Positions 1 to 6,763 of a stretch of 20,019 nucleotides of DNA are shown in pieces (position 1 is the stretch's first letter; every line of letters starts with the position of its first letter). The notes beneath the pieces were generated by a model. The model made no database searches. It was not told the origin of the DNA and was given only the letters and a program-made list of their open reading frames with translations. The translations under genes were made by a program, and so were the position numbers. The DNA is taken from contig CAKPRA010000031.1 in assembly GCA_934180065.1 (NCBI GenBank), positions 1 to 20,019 on the forward strand, given 5' to 3'. The stretch comes from an uncultured Clostridia bacterium. GTDB lineage: Bacteria > Bacillota > Clostridia > TANB77 > CAG-508.

Positions 1-699
1 GCTACAAATTTTAGAAAATGGGCGACAGAAAGATTGAAAGAATATATGATTAAAGGCTTTACAATGGATGATGAAAGACTTAAAGGAAATGGTGGAGGTA
101 ATTATTGGAAAGAATTACTTGCTAGAATTAAAGATATTCGATCATCAGAAAAAGTATTATATAGACAAGTTCTAGATTTATATGCAACAGCAGTAGATTA
201 TGATCCTAAAGATGAAAAATCAATTCAATTTTTTAAAATTGTTCAAAATAAATTACACTATGCAACTCATGGACATACAGCTTCAGAAGTAATATATGAA
301 AGAGCAGATGCGGATAAACCATTTATGGGATTAACAACTTTTAAGGGGGATATTCCAGTATTAAGTGATATTATAATTGCTAAAAATTATTTAAGTGAAG
401 AGGAATTGAAAGTTTTAAATAATTTGGTATCTGGATATTTTGATTTTGCTGAAATTCAAGCAATAAGACATAATACCATGCATATGGAAGATTATATTAA
501 ACATTTAGACATGATACTCTCTTCTACAGGAGAAAAATTATTAACTGGATCTGGAAATGTTAGTCATGATAAAGCAGTTGAAAAGGCTAGAGCAGAATAT
601 AAAAAATATCAAGTTAAAACTATTAGCCCTGTTGAACAAGAATATTTGAATACTTTGAAAGAAATTAGTAAAGAAATAAAAAAAGAAGATAAAAAATAA
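1..699 (+). CDS. RhuM-family protein, 5' end outside window
   Basis: The reading frame is open from base 1 (first residues ATNFRKWATERLKEY), so the gene starts upstream; the TTG at 34 is internal and not a believable start. The visible 232 residues read like the C-terminal two thirds of the Virulence_RhuM family: the FRKWATERLKEYMIKGF block, then DERLKGNGGGNYW, KVLYRQVLDLYATAVDYD, a FFKIVQNKLHYATHGHTA segment and a LTTFKG segment. RhuM-like proteins are found in pathogenicity islands, phages and other mobile regions; their biochemical role is not established, so none is assigned. The last 40 residues are charged and helical (KEISKEIKKEDKK). The next gene follows after 32 bases on the same strand, so the two may be co-transcribed. 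Family assignment is by recognition of motifs; confidence is high for coding and good for family. Confidence 0.85.
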   Translation, partial: ATNFRKWATERLKEYMIKGFTMDDERLKGNGGGNYWKELLARIKDIRSSEKVLYRQVLDLYATAVDYDPKDEKSIQFFKIVQNKLHYATHGHTASEVIYERADADKPFMGLTTFKGDIPVLSDIIIAKNYLSEEELKVLNNLVSGYFDFAEIQAIRHNTMHMEDYIKHLDMILSSTGEKLLTGSGNVSHDKAVEKARAEYKKYQVKTISPVEQEYLNTLKEISKEIKKEDKK

Positions 700-731
700 G
701 TAAATTGTAATTAAAAAGGAAAAATATAAAG

Positions 732-2747
732 ATGGATGAGCGAAAAAAACAGATAATACAAGGTTATAATGAGATTTATAATAAAGTTAATGCAGTTAAA
801 TTATATATTAATATTTTTAAAACATATAATGAAAAATTGAAAAAAGAATTTGCAAGAGCAAATTTATATATGTCAGATGAAAATTATAAAGATAAATTAG
901 ATCAAATAAATACAATTGATTTAATTGAATTAGAAAAAATGATAAAGAACCATAAAGAAAATATTGAAGTAACAGATGATTTGGACGGTGCTAGTGAACA
1001 ATATATTACATTTATAATAAATGAATTAACTAATTATAATTGGAATTCTATGACATATATTACTGAGTATAGCATGTCTAAAATTAGACTTTTTGAAGAA
1101 AAATTTTTGAAAGGAAATGAATCAATATATACAAAAGAAAATAATGAAGGCGTGCAATACTTATATTATGTGATAAATAATTATTGTTTTGAATACTTGA
1201 AAATAATATTTGATAAAATTACTTCAATTGAAATATTCAAAAAGGTTAGCAATATAAAAAATAATATAGTTATGATTGGAGCAAATGGCTCAGGTAAAAG
1301 TACATTTGCAAGAACTTTAAAAGGAAAAATAGATAATAATATTACTATAATACCAGCTCAGCATTTATTAGTGGTTAATAAATTTGACACTATACCGATA
1401 AAGGAGAATTTGATAGAAAAGGTAAATAAATATCAGCAGGGAAATAAACTAGGTAGTGATGATAATATTGTAAGTTTATTAAGCCAAGATTTTGAAGATT
1501 TAATAAAAGCTTTACTTATAGAAAAGGTTGCAGTTTCGTTAGAATATTATGATACTGATAAAAAAAGAATATCTGTATTAAATAAAGTAATTGATATATG
1601 GAATGAACTATTGATTCATAGAAAGATAATTAATCCAACTAATTATAGTTTGAAGGTTGAAACTCTAGATAACAAAAAAACATATGATTTTAATTTATTG
1701 AGTGATGGAGAAAAAGCAATATTTTATTATATTGCACATGTTTTACTAGCAAAAAAAGAGAGCTATATTATAATTGATGAGCCCGAAAATCATATAAATC
1801 TATCAATATGTAATAAGCTTTGGAATAGATTAGAATCTGAAAGAAAAGATTGTAAATTCATATATTTAACACATAATATTGATTTTGCAATTAGTAGGAA
1901 TGATGCCACACTTATTTGGAATCAAGAATTTATACCACCATCTAGGTGGAAATTTGAAATTATTGAAAATGATTTTAATTTACCTGATAAACTTTTAATG
2001 GAACTACTTGGAAGTAGAAATGATATTATTTTTTGCGAAGGTAATGATAAGACAAGTTATGATTATAAATTGTATACTATTTTATTTCCAGAATATACAG
2101 TTATTCCAGCAGGAGGACATTTAAATGTAATAAATTATTGCAAAGCATACAATAGTAAAAATCAAATATTGAAAAATAATGCTATAGGAATAATAGATGG
2201 AGATTGCCATGAAGAGTCTCAAATTAATAGTTGGAAAAAAGATGGAATATATACTTTAAAAATAAATGAAATAGAAAATTTATTATGTGATAATTTAATT
2301 TTGGAAAGTGTTAAATCTACATTTATTTTGGAAGATGAACAAATAGATAAATTTAAAAAAATAGTATTAAAAAGACTTGAATCAAGTAAGGAAAAACAAG
2401 CAACTTGGTATGTAAAAACAACAATTAATAATATGATAAAAAATAATTTTTTAAAAGAAGATGAGAAGATTGTAAATTTAAAAAATGAATTAGATAATAT
2501 TTGCAAACACGAAAATATTGATCAAATATATAATAATAGAATTAAAGAAATATCTAATATTATAAAATTAAATGATTATGAAGGTGCAATTAAAATAATT
2601 GATTGTAAGGAAAATTTATTAGAATTAGCAAGTAAAGAATTAGAAAAAAATTATAAAGATAAGATATTTAAATTAATTATGAGAGATAGGGAATTGCAAA
2701 CAAAGATAAAAGATAAGTATTTTAGTGATATAAAAACTATTGAATAA
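732..2747 (+). CDS. ABC-type ATPase fused to a TOPRIM (DUF4435-like) domain; PARIS/OLD-like defence protein
   Basis: The protein has 671 residues and, reading along it, these parts: a helical N-terminal region of about 175 residues; Walker A GANGSGKST (183-191); an ABC-like signature LLSDGEKA (322-329); Walker B SYIIIDEPENH (344-354); an H-loop-like YLTHNID (378-384); a TOPRIM-like domain starting IIFCEGNDK (432-440, Glu436), with IIDGD (487-491) and an EIENLL block (513-518) typical of DUF4435; and a lysine-rich helical tail. An ATPase plus DUF4435 TOPRIM is the arrangement of the PARIS anti-phage system (AriA and AriB), and more loosely of OLD-family nucleases, so a role as a defence effector is inferred. 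In two-gene PARIS the Walker A motif lies near the N-terminus, so the long helical extension is unusual. The start ATG follows a purine-rich AAAAAGGAAAAATATAAAG leader. The RhuM gene lies immediately upstream. Confidence 0.88.
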   Translation: MDERKKQIIQGYNEIYNKVNAVKLYINIFKTYNEKLKKEFARANLYMSDENYKDKLDQINTIDLIELEKMIKNHKENIEVTDDLDGASEQYITFIINELTNYNWNSMTYITEYSMSKIRLFEEKFLKGNESIYTKENNEGVQYLYYVINNYCFEYLKIIFDKITSIEIFKKVSNIKNNIVMIGANGSGKSTFARTLKGKIDNNITIIPAQHLLVVNKFDTIPIKENLIEKVNKYQQGNKLGSDDNIVSLLSQDFEDLIKALLIEKVAVSLEYYDTDKKRISVLNKVIDIWNELLIHRKIINPTNYSLKVETLDNKKTYDFNLLSDGEKAIFYYIAHVLLAKKESYIIIDEPENHINLSICNKLWNRLESERKDCKFIYLTHNIDFAISRNDATLIWNQEFIPPSRWKFEIIENDFNLPDKLLMELLGSRNDIIFCEGNDKTSYDYKLYTILFPEYTVIPAGGHLNVINYCKAYNSKNQILKNNAIGIIDGDCHEESQINSWKKDGIYTLKINEIENLLCDNLILESVKSTFILEDEQIDKFKKIVLKRLESSKEKQATWYVKTTINNMIKNNFLKEDEKIVNLKNELDNICKHENIDQIYNNRIKEISNIIKLNDYEGAIKIIDCKENLLELASKELEKNYKDKIFKLIMRDRELQTKIKDKYFSDIKTIE

Positions 2748-2777
2748 AATATTGTGAAAAATTTTTAATATATATTC

Positions 2778-2806
2778 TAGACAAAAGATAAATAATATTG
2801 TAAAAT
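2778..2806 (+). promoter_or_regulatory. sigma-A-like promoter upstream of the SEC-C ORF
   Basis: A -35 box TAGACA (2778-2783) and a -10 box TAAAAT (2801-2806) are separated by exactly 17 bases. It would start transcription about 20 bases before the small ORF at 2833. Assigned from sequence only. Confidence 0.4.
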
Positions 2807-2832
2807 TTAAAACATATAAAAGACAAATAACG

Positions 2833-3045
2833 ATGTGTAGACAATGTCGCCAATTTGTCGCCAAACACAAAATATTAATGAATAAAATAAGTACAATAAA
2901 TACAAATAATATTGATATTTCAAAAAACACAACACTAGTAAATACAAGTAATACAGATAATATTTATAGTATTATAAATACTACAAAAACTCGAACATGC
3001 GGAAGTGGTAAGAAGTATAAAAATTGTTGTGGAAGAAATCAGTAA
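2833..3045 (+). CDS. small ORF ending in a SEC-C zinc-knuckle motif, possibly a gene remnant
   Basis: This 70-residue ORF ends in TCGSGKKYKNCCGRNQ, nearly identical to the SEC-C metal-binding motif (CxCGSGKKYKxCC/H) that closes SecA and several unrelated proteins. The first of the four metal ligands is missing: Arg-Thr-Cys stands where Cys-Pro-Cys is usual. The N-terminal part has a CRQCRQF pair and then a low-complexity Asn/Thr/Ile stretch without recognisable fold. No convincing ribosome binding site precedes the ATG, although a plausible promoter lies just upstream. It may be the tail of a disrupted larger gene; secA is the usual neighbour of prfB in Bacillota, and prfB lies 3.7 kb downstream. 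Translation of the ORF as given is uncertain. Confidence 0.35.
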   Translation: MCRQCRQFVAKHKILMNKISTINTNNIDISKNTTLVNTSNTDNIYSIINTTKTRTCGSGKKYKNCCGRNQ

Positions 3046-3201
3046 TAGCAAGGGTTACAGCGATTTAGCAAAAGCAAAAAAATAAAAAAATATTAAATTG
3101 TTGCAAAAACAAAATGAAAATTGTATAAACCTTGTAAATACTACATTTTTACTTGGCAGCAAATTGAATAACAAAGTTTTTTGAAAAATAACAAGTGAAA
3201 G

Positions 3202-3230
3202 AGGGGGGGATTTTATAAAAATCCCCCCTT
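3202..3230 (-). terminator. GC-rich hairpin ending the minus-strand cassette
   Basis: GGGGGGATTTT (3204-3214) pairs perfectly with AAAATCCCCCC (3218-3228) around a 3-base loop, just past the stop codon of the minus-strand gene at 3236. There is no long uninterrupted T-run on either strand, so it is called from stem strength and position. It also lies downstream of the plus-strand SEC-C ORF and could stop transcription from both sides. Confidence 0.65.
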
Positions 3231-3235
3231 GAAAA

Positions 3236-4183
3236 TTAAATATTAGAAAGGAGCTGATATAACATTTTCTGGTCAATATCTCCTAAAACTTTTATGATAG
3301 CATTTTTGTATGTTTCTTTGCAATACATATGCACAGCAATGATTTTAGCGTAACGCTTAATCAGCTTTACGGTCATGTCTTCTGCACATTCTGTCTGAAA
3401 TATTTTATTCTGTATTGAAGCGATTGTGTCAACATCAATATTCAAAAGAGATTCGTTGACATAAACTTTTTTGCCACTATCAGAACATTCTATGCTTTCA
3501 TCCTCAATAATAAGAATAGTATGACTTTCCTCATATTTTTTTCTTCTTTCTTTACAGGAGATATGAATCTGAGAAATGTCTTTGTTTAAAGTGCTCAAAC
3601 TTTTTTTGAGTTGGTTCTTATGTTTAAGCTCTATTCTTAAAAGTTCCTTTTCTTTATAGATGCTAGTAAAAAGATCCTGAATTCTGTTAAAGATTTCTTT
3701 ACATTCTTTTTCTGATTTGCCAAGTGAAGTTCTGAGCTCTTCTGCCTTTATTTCAAGTTCAATACACCAATCCTCAGCAGTTTCGATAACAGTGAAATCA
3801 GATACTTCATGCGTTTCAAATGCTTTATGCATTTCGGCAATAGAAGTTATTATAAGGGGCTCTGCAATTACTGTGGCATCCGCATTTTTATTTATATTTA
3901 GCTCAGCAACATTTTGAGCTTCATTAATAACATTAGGGATTACCGTTGTTTCAGTAGTTTCTTGAGTATTTTCTGATTGCTGATCTTTTTTTGTTCTCTT
4001 TTCTTTCTTATCATTGCCCTTTAAAGATCTAATAAAGAACCTGGCTGCCTTATTTGAAATTCCTGAATTAGTAAGAAAATCAAAAAAAGTTTCGGGTTTC
4101 ACATTATACATACTCGCAACTGTTTTTAAGGTCTTGCCATCTTTTATAGCCAATGAGAGTTCTTTGGATGTTATGGTTTTCAT
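3236..4183 (-). CDS. hypothetical coiled-coil protein, second gene of the minus-strand cassette
   Basis: I do not recognise a family for this 315-residue protein. Residues 1-55 look like a small helical, possibly helix-turn-helix segment (SKELSLAIKDGKTLKTVASM then NVKPETFFDFLTNSGIS). Residues 56-105 form a Lys/Gln/Thr-rich linker. Residues about 140-220 are highly charged with heptad-like spacing, suggesting a coiled coil. A mixed C-terminal domain follows, with ILIIEDESIEC and several Cys residues. No signal peptide or membrane segment is seen. The start follows an AAGGAG site that lies inside the last codons of the upstream gene, only 3 bases separate that gene's stop from this ATG, and the two are surely one operon. 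Its codons are visibly less AT-rich than those of the flanking genes, consistent with acquisition from another source. Confidence 0.8.
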   Translation of the reverse strand: MKTITSKELSLAIKDGKTLKTVASMYNVKPETFFDFLTNSGISNKAARFFIRSLKGNDKKEKRTKKDQQSENTQETTETTVIPNVINEAQNVAELNINKNADATVIAEPLIITSIAEMHKAFETHEVSDFTVIETAEDWCIELEIKAEELRTSLGKSEKECKEIFNRIQDLFTSIYKEKELLRIELKHKNQLKKSLSTLNKDISQIHISCKERRKKYEESHTILIIEDESIECSDSGKKVYVNESLLNIDVDTIASIQNKIFQTECAEDMTVKLIKRYAKIIAVHMYCKETYKNAIIKVLGDIDQKMLYQLLSNI

Positions 4184-4186
4184 TTT

Positions 4187-4627
4187 TTAATTCTCCTTAA
4201 ACATAAGTGTGTCAATTTCCTCTTTCAATTTTAAAACTTCAGCTTCAATCTGAAAAATAATATCAAATTCGCTTTGCTCTGTTTCAGAAGGAAATGACTG
4301 GGTGGATGAGTCAATAGATGAATTTTTTGCATCATTGACAACACTGTTTGGTAATTGTTCATTTTTGATATGATTGGACTCCTTAGTACTTTTGTATGAT
4401 GGAAATCTTGAAACGCCAGTATTTCCTATGGAAATGTTCGGGCATTTTAAATATCCTCTGTAATCATCTAAGGATCCACCATTTGCCTGAATCGCTTTTT
4501 TTAGTAGATCGTATCGATACCACTTGTTTATATTAAGCTCATCGGCGTATTCATTAAACTTTTTTGATGGATTGTTGTCCAGTGTGGAAATTACCGTTTC
4601 CTGAAATTTCTTGTTGTTATTGCTCAA
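4187..4627 (-). CDS. hypothetical protein, first gene of the minus-strand cassette (TTG start)
   Basis: The protein has about 146 residues, starting MSNNNKKFQET. An ATG at 4645 opens the same frame, but the SD sequence AAAGGAG lies inside its first four codons, 8 bases before a TTG at 4627. The TTG is therefore the likely start. The N-terminal 60 residues look like a small helical DNA-binding-type domain (STLDNNPSKKFNEYADELNI, then WYRYDLLKKAI). A Ser/Asn-rich linker follows, and a short acidic helix (FDIIFQIEAEVLKLKEEIDT) ends the protein. The layout, small helical head plus linker plus helix, echoes the gene behind it. No family is recognised. A perfect consensus promoter and a palindrome over the expected transcription start precede it, so it may be repressed by itself or by another regulator. 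Confidence 0.78.
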   Translation of the reverse strand: MSNNNKKFQETVISTLDNNPSKKFNEYADELNINKWYRYDLLKKAIQANGGSLDDYRGYLKCPNISIGNTGVSRFPSYKSTKESNHIKNEQLPNSVVNDAKNSSIDSSTQSFPSETEQSEFDIIFQIEAEVLKLKEEIDTLMFKEN

Positions 4628-4669
4628 CAAAAACACTCCTTTCATAATATTAAGTTTTCAAAGAACTTC

Positions 4670-4682
4670 TCACAATATGTGA
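4670..4682. promoter_or_regulatory. candidate operator palindrome at the cassette's transcription start
   Basis: TCACAATATGTGA is a perfect inverted repeat (TCACA, 3-base centre, TGTGA). It lies just downstream of the minus-strand -10 box, where the transcription start is expected, an ideal place for a repressor. The binding protein is unknown; the cassette's own gene products are candidates. Confidence 0.45.
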
Positions 4683-4690
4683 ATAATATT

Positions 4691-4719
4691 ATTATAGCAA
4701 ATTAATAAAAAAATGTCAA
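4691..4719 (-). promoter_or_regulatory. consensus sigma-A promoter of the minus-strand cassette
   Basis: On the minus strand TTGACA (4719-4714) and TATAAT (4696-4691) are both perfect consensus, with a 17-base spacer (4697-4713). This should be a strong promoter for the 4187-4627 and 3236-4183 genes. Confidence 0.8.
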
Positions 4720-4746
4720 ATTATGTAAAGTATATTAACCGAATTC

Positions 4747-4775
4747 TTGACAAACAAAAAATACGTTAACATAAT
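4747..4775 (+). promoter_or_regulatory. upstream plus-strand promoter P1 of the kinase-like gene
   Basis: TTGACA (4747-4752), a 17-base spacer and CATAAT (4770-4775). It points away from the minus-strand cassette and would give a leader of roughly 175 bases before the gene at 4959. Confidence 0.5.
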
Positions 4776-4842
4776 AAAAATGCATGAAATACATAAGAAA
4801 TGCAGTATCAACAACAAATTAAAAATTATAATAAAATCATGT

Positions 4843-4871
4843 TTGACAAAAAATAATTACAATGATATCCT
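4843..4871 (+). promoter_or_regulatory. proximal plus-strand promoter P2 of the kinase-like gene
   Basis: TTGACA (4843-4848), a 17-base spacer and TATCCT (4866-4871). The expected transcript begins near 4878, about 80 bases before the start codon. Together with P1 this accounts for most of the gene-free stretch 4646-4958. Confidence 0.5.
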
Positions 4872-4892
4872 ATTAAAAATAAGATTATTCAT

Positions 4893-4916
4893 ATAAAATG
4901 CTATTACGCATTTTAT
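4893..4916 (+). repeat. leader hairpin before the kinase-like gene
   Basis: ATAAAATGC (4893-4901) and GCATTTTAT (4908-4916) form a perfect 9-bp stem with a TATTAC loop, in the 5' leader downstream of P2. There is no T-run for termination. It could be a protein or RNA structure site, or chance in AT-rich DNA. Confidence 0.4.
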
Positions 4917-4958
4917 TACTATAATAGAAAATTAATTTTAAGTTTTATAGGAGAATAT

Positions 4959-5888
4959 ATGTACGATAAAAAAGAAAAATATATAAGGGATTTATTAAAA
5001 AGCAATGAAGGAATTAAAATATTAAATCAAAGATTTTCGACAATAATTACTGATAAAGAATTTTATAGATATGGTCTTTTGACAACAATAATTGAAGTAT
5101 TAATAGAAAATGGATATACTCAAACAATATTTGATAATTTTAAATTAATATTATCATCATCATTAACAGATGAAACTTTTGATGTTTTACTAATAATTAA
5201 AGATATGTCAAATAGTAATCAATTATTTTCTAATAATATAGAAGAAATATATTTAAAATTAGAAGGAGAAGAAATATTAGAATTTATTGAATTACTAGAT
5301 AAACAAAAACAAGATGAAATTTTCAAAAAAAATGAGTTTTCATATAATTTATATAAAGAAGGTTTTATTAGAGCGTCAACACTTGGAAATATTATAAAAG
5401 GTGATTTATCTATATTTATAGAGGAATTAATAAAAGAAGTTTCAAAAGGAAAAAAATTAGAAAGTTTGGAAGCTGGTACATACAATGATGCAATATTAAC
5501 AAATGGTTATGTGATAAAATTAGGAGAAACAAGAGATAAGTTTGAAATACCATATCATCCAAATATTTTGCAACCATTATTACGAGAAAGAATTAAGGAC
5601 AAAAATGGAAAAGATATATTAATAGTAGAAGTTCAAAACCAAGTAAATACTAAAGATATAACAGAGCTACAACGAAAAGAGCTAATAAAAAAACTATCAA
5701 AATCTAAAATTTCTTGTAGAGATATTTTATATGGTAATATTGGAATACTATTAAAGCCAAATAAAAGAGCATTATTCAATGGAGTTGGAGGAATACGAGA
5801 TTATGATGATATAAAAGAGGAAACATTACAACCAGGAGAGCCCGTAATATTTGATACTGATATGATTGAAAAAAATGATGAACGCTAA
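4959..5888 (+). CDS. kinase-like-fold protein with helical N-terminal domain
   Basis: The protein has 309 residues. Residues 1-165 are helical and acidic without a recognised family. From about 170 the sequence follows the order of a compact protein-kinase-like fold: GYVIKLG (183-189, Lys187 in the position of the ATP-binding Lys), PYHPNILQPLL (198-208, like the kinase HPNIL segment), a hinge-like ILIVEVQNQ (220-228), a catalytic-loop-like CRDILYGNIGILLKPN (253-268, Asp255 and Asn260), and VIFDTD (296-301) where DFG would stand. The classical HRD and DFG are not kept literally, so activity is uncertain. The gene ends shortly after this motif, with no C-lobe helices of a full kinase. The start follows an AGGAG site. 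It sits between two regulated units in the accessory part of the window; substrate and role are unknown. Confidence 0.82.
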   Translation: MYDKKEKYIRDLLKSNEGIKILNQRFSTIITDKEFYRYGLLTTIIEVLIENGYTQTIFDNFKLILSSSLTDETFDVLLIIKDMSNSNQLFSNNIEEIYLKLEGEEILEFIELLDKQKQDEIFKKNEFSYNLYKEGFIRASTLGNIIKGDLSIFIEELIKEVSKGKKLESLEAGTYNDAILTNGYVIKLGETRDKFEIPYHPNILQPLLRERIKDKNGKDILIVEVQNQVNTKDITELQRKELIKKLSKSKISCRDILYGNIGILLKPNKRALFNGVGGIRDYDDIKEETLQPGEPVIFDTDMIEKNDER

Positions 5889-5952
5889 ATATGATTTGAA
5901 TATTTACTAACTATTACTTAACAAATACCAAAAAATGATATTAGTAAAGTAT

Positions 5953-5981
5953 TTGACATGTATTTTATTGTATGGTAAAAT
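5953..5981 (+). promoter_or_regulatory. sigma-A promoter of the HAD-like gene
   Basis: TTGACA (5953-5958), 17-base spacer, TAAAAT (5976-5981), about 60 bases before the TTG start at 6045. Thus the HAD-like gene has its own promoter rather than depending on the gene before it. An imperfect inverted repeat (AATATTTACTAA near 5898 with TTAGTAAAGTATT near 5941) overlaps the -35 side. Confidence 0.65.
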
Positions 5982-6044
5982 TTTTATAAAGTAAAATTTA
6001 GGAATTTTATTTAAGTCAAAAGAATAAGAAATGGGTGAAAAAAT

Positions 6045-6566
6045 TTGAAAAAAAATATTTCAAGTGAAAATAAGAAAAATATCACAATGTTTTTTTGTGA
6101 TATTTACGGTACCGTTGATGGTGGATTTACAGAAGAAGAATGTAGAAAATTTGCCAAATTATTAAAAAAAGTAAAAGAACAAAATGATAGTGATTATTTG
6201 ATTTTCGGAATGTTATCTACAGAGCATTCCGATATTGTAGATTCTTATGAAAAACGTCTTTCGAAATATTTTGATAATAATGTATTGACAATGCCTAAAT
6301 TTCCAAATGCAGAAGCATTAAAAGAAGCAAAAATATCATGTGCTTTATATTATATAGAACAACTAAAAAAGAAATATAATATTAACGATGTTTTTTTTGC
6401 AGATGATACAGATTTTTTACAGGAAATGTTTAAAGAAATGTTAGAAGAAATGGAAGGAATATCATTAAATTCTATAATTCCCAAAAAAGGAGAGAATAAT
6501 CTTAATTTTATTAACAGTGAATTAGAAGAAAGATTTATTAAACAAAAAAAATCAAGAGAAAAATAG
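6045..6566 (+). CDS. HAD-like protein with altered motif I (TTG start)
   Basis: The protein has 173 residues. The TTG start lies 8 bases after a weak GGGTG SD; the ATG at 6031 is in another frame and stops at once. The HAD-superfamily order is visible: hydrophobic strand plus motif I FFCDIYGTVDG (16-26, nucleophile Asp19), motif II region IFGMLSTEHSD (53-63, Ser58), Lys93/Lys96 as possible motif III, and motif IV VFFADDTDF (116-124, Asp120 and Asp121). The acid/base Asp expected two residues after the nucleophile is Tyr21, so ordinary phosphatase chemistry is doubtful; HADs with a different residue there do other chemistry or act as binding proteins. There is no room for a large cap domain. 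The gene ends the accessory region and is followed by a strong terminator. Precise function unknown. Confidence 0.8.
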   Translation: MKKNISSENKKNITMFFCDIYGTVDGGFTEEECRKFAKLLKKVKEQNDSDYLIFGMLSTEHSDIVDSYEKRLSKYFDNNVLTMPKFPNAEALKEAKISCALYYIEQLKKKYNINDVFFADDTDFLQEMFKEMLEEMEGISLNSIIPKKGENNLNFINSELEERFIKQKKSREK

Positions 6567-6615
6567 ACTACTTTCTATTTTCTTAATTGTATTATAACAA
6601 TAAACTAAATTAGAC

Positions 6616-6662
6616 AAAAAAGTACACTTAAAGGTAAAAAAAATCTAAAGTGTGCTTTTTTT
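6616..6662 (+). terminator. rho-independent terminator after the HAD-like gene
   Basis: A-run plus GTACACTT (6616-6629) pairs with AAGTGTGC plus T-run (6648-6661), one G-T pair, loop of about 18 bases, ending in seven T. It separates the accessory region from prfB. Confidence 0.85.
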
Positions 6663-6708
6663 CTTAGTAAGAAAATGATATAAATGTTAATAAGGTACAT
6701 TTTTGCTC

Positions 6709-6737
6709 TTGAATTTAAATTTTTCATATGGTAAACT
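6709..6737 (+). promoter_or_regulatory. sigma-A promoter of prfB
   Basis: TTGAAT (6709-6714), 17-base spacer, TAAACT (6732-6737), about 20 bases before the GAAAGGATG SD region and the ATG at 6764. Confidence 0.55.
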
Positions 6738-6763
6738 AAAAACATTAGAAAGGATGTGTTTTA

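Noticed and set aside
3055..3276. A 73-codon minus-strand frame over the hairpin downstream of the SEC-C ORF
   Set aside because: Phe/Leu-rich AT shadow, runs across the terminator and into the end of the real minus-strand gene in another frame; no SD.
4628..4645. ATG at 4645 as start of the first minus-strand cassette gene
   Set aside because: The SD AAAGGAG lies inside the codons that would be translated; the TTG at 4627 has the correct spacing.
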